A stretch of DNA of 64,000 nt from Halioglobus sp. (GTDB taxonomy: Bacteria; Pseudomonadota; Gammaproteobacteria; Pseudomonadales; Halieaceae): positions 1 to 64,000 of the forward strand of contig JAGRIK010000357.1 in NCBI GenBank assembly GCA_020443325.1, written 5' to 3'. This document shows, one piece after another, positions 63,671 to 64,000 of the stretch. Position 1 is the first letter of the stretch; every line of letters begins with the position of its first letter. The notes under the pieces were generated by a model that searched no databases, was not told the DNA's origin, and saw only the letters and a list, made by a program, of their open reading frames with translations. Position numbers and translations under genes: made by a program.

Positions 63671-64000
63671 TCAAACAGCCGGCGCGGCGCTGCTGCGCTC
63701 GGGCATCCGGGTACACCACCAGATCAGCATTAGCAGCAGGACCTGGACAACCAGGCGGCCGCTCAGGAATACCGGGGAAACATCGGGGAACAACCCGGGG
63801 TTCAGCCACATGTGGATGTTGGCCGGCGAGACACACACGACCAGTAACAAAAGCCCGTTGCCAGCCCATTGGCGCAGTGCGGGAATCAGGATACCGATTG
63901 CACCCAGTATCTCAAACACACCGCTGATATAGACTATTTCGGTGTGATATCCAATATAGGGCGGCATGATCGCCGCGAAAAACTCCGTGTTGGTGAAATG
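63671..64000 (-). CDS. DoxX-like membrane protein, 5' end outside the window
   Basis: The frame stays open to the window edge. Residues upstream of the internal ATG at 63967 continue as HFTNTEFFAAI, which fits DoxX proteins, so the gene starts beyond 64000. Visible segments are YHTEIVYISGVFEILGAIGI and VCVSPANIHMWLNPGLFPD, both typical of the COG4270/DoxX group with four helices. Function is unknown. Confidence 0.8.
   Translation of the reverse strand, partial: HFTNTEFFAAIMPPYIGYHTEIVYISGVFEILGAIGILIPALRQWAGNGLLLLVVCVSPANIHMWLNPGLFPDVSPVFLSGRLVVQVLLLMLIWWCTRMPERSSAAPAV

Noticed and set aside
1..64000. CRISPR arrays, tRNA and rRNA genes, insertion sequences
   Set aside because: No direct-repeat arrays with spacers, no tRNA-like T-loop/cloverleaf, and no transposase or integrase motif were seen on either strand.

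Overview
The window looks like a chromosomal piece of a GC-rich, aerobic, free-living gammaproteobacterium. The gene types fit a marine lineage such as Halieaceae (OM60/NOR5): glutathione S-transferases, a cytochrome P450, many alpha/beta hydrolases, a phasin, an aryl polyene cluster and NorR/Hmp. That placement is inference; no rRNA or tRNA gene is visible to test it.

Layout. 1-2.4 kb (minus): rpmJ with its own promoter, a methionine aminopeptidase C-terminal remnant, a retropepsin-like protease and an MscS channel. 2.6-5.2 kb (plus): a secreted esterase-like protein and a family 4 glycosyltransferase. 5.2-8.6 kb (minus): an epoxide-hydrolase-like enzyme coupled to a three-part ABC importer. 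8.8-10.3 kb: a DUF2238 membrane protein and a lytic transglycosylase. 10.5-13.4 kb: divergent hmp and norR, with three GT-N7-AC NorR-type sites and a sigma-54 promoter between them. 13.4-13.95 kb: a non-coding stretch with two large palindromic elements that share a loop but have unrelated stems. 14-24.6 kb: a small exported protein, an S4 RNA-binding protein and RlmD, an RND efflux pair, a CoA-transferase, a Tat-type FAD lactone oxidase with a cytochrome c lipoprotein, and a GST. 24.8-35.8 kb: a mixed housekeeping and accessory run (antiporter, esterase, phosphoesterase, GST, methyltransferase, two EamA transporters, a lipoprotein carrying a Rossmann domain, HlyIII, START).

36.3-51.75 kb is an AT-richer block holding a complete-looking aryl polyene (APE) locus. 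One tightly overlapping minus-strand operon of fifteen genes (51754 down to 38866) follows the order chain-length factor, acyltransferase, two ACPs, COG4648 membrane protein, adenylation enzyme fused to a dehydratase, glycosyltransferase, LpxL-like acyltransferase, thioesterase, LolA-like carrier, RND exporter, ketosynthase, dehydratase, ketoreductase, ketosynthase. Next to it on the plus strand are two exported proteins of unknown function, a 36-residue signal-peptide-like ORF and a flavin-dependent halogenase-like enzyme. Together they would activate an aryl acid, extend it to a polyene on ACPs, attach it to a lipid anchor, export it to the outer membrane and possibly halogenate it. No ammonia lyase or methyltransferase is present.

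52-64 kb: a phasin with a histone-H1-like tail, a YiiX-type amidase with CorA, a small membrane protein, a cytochrome P450 divergent from cbpA-cbpM, a nucleosidase-like protein, an MFS transporter, and a plus-strand run of M42-like peptidase, HSL-type hydrolase and nitronate monooxygenase. A DoxX-like gene is cut by the window end. No insertion sequence, tRNA or CRISPR array was found.
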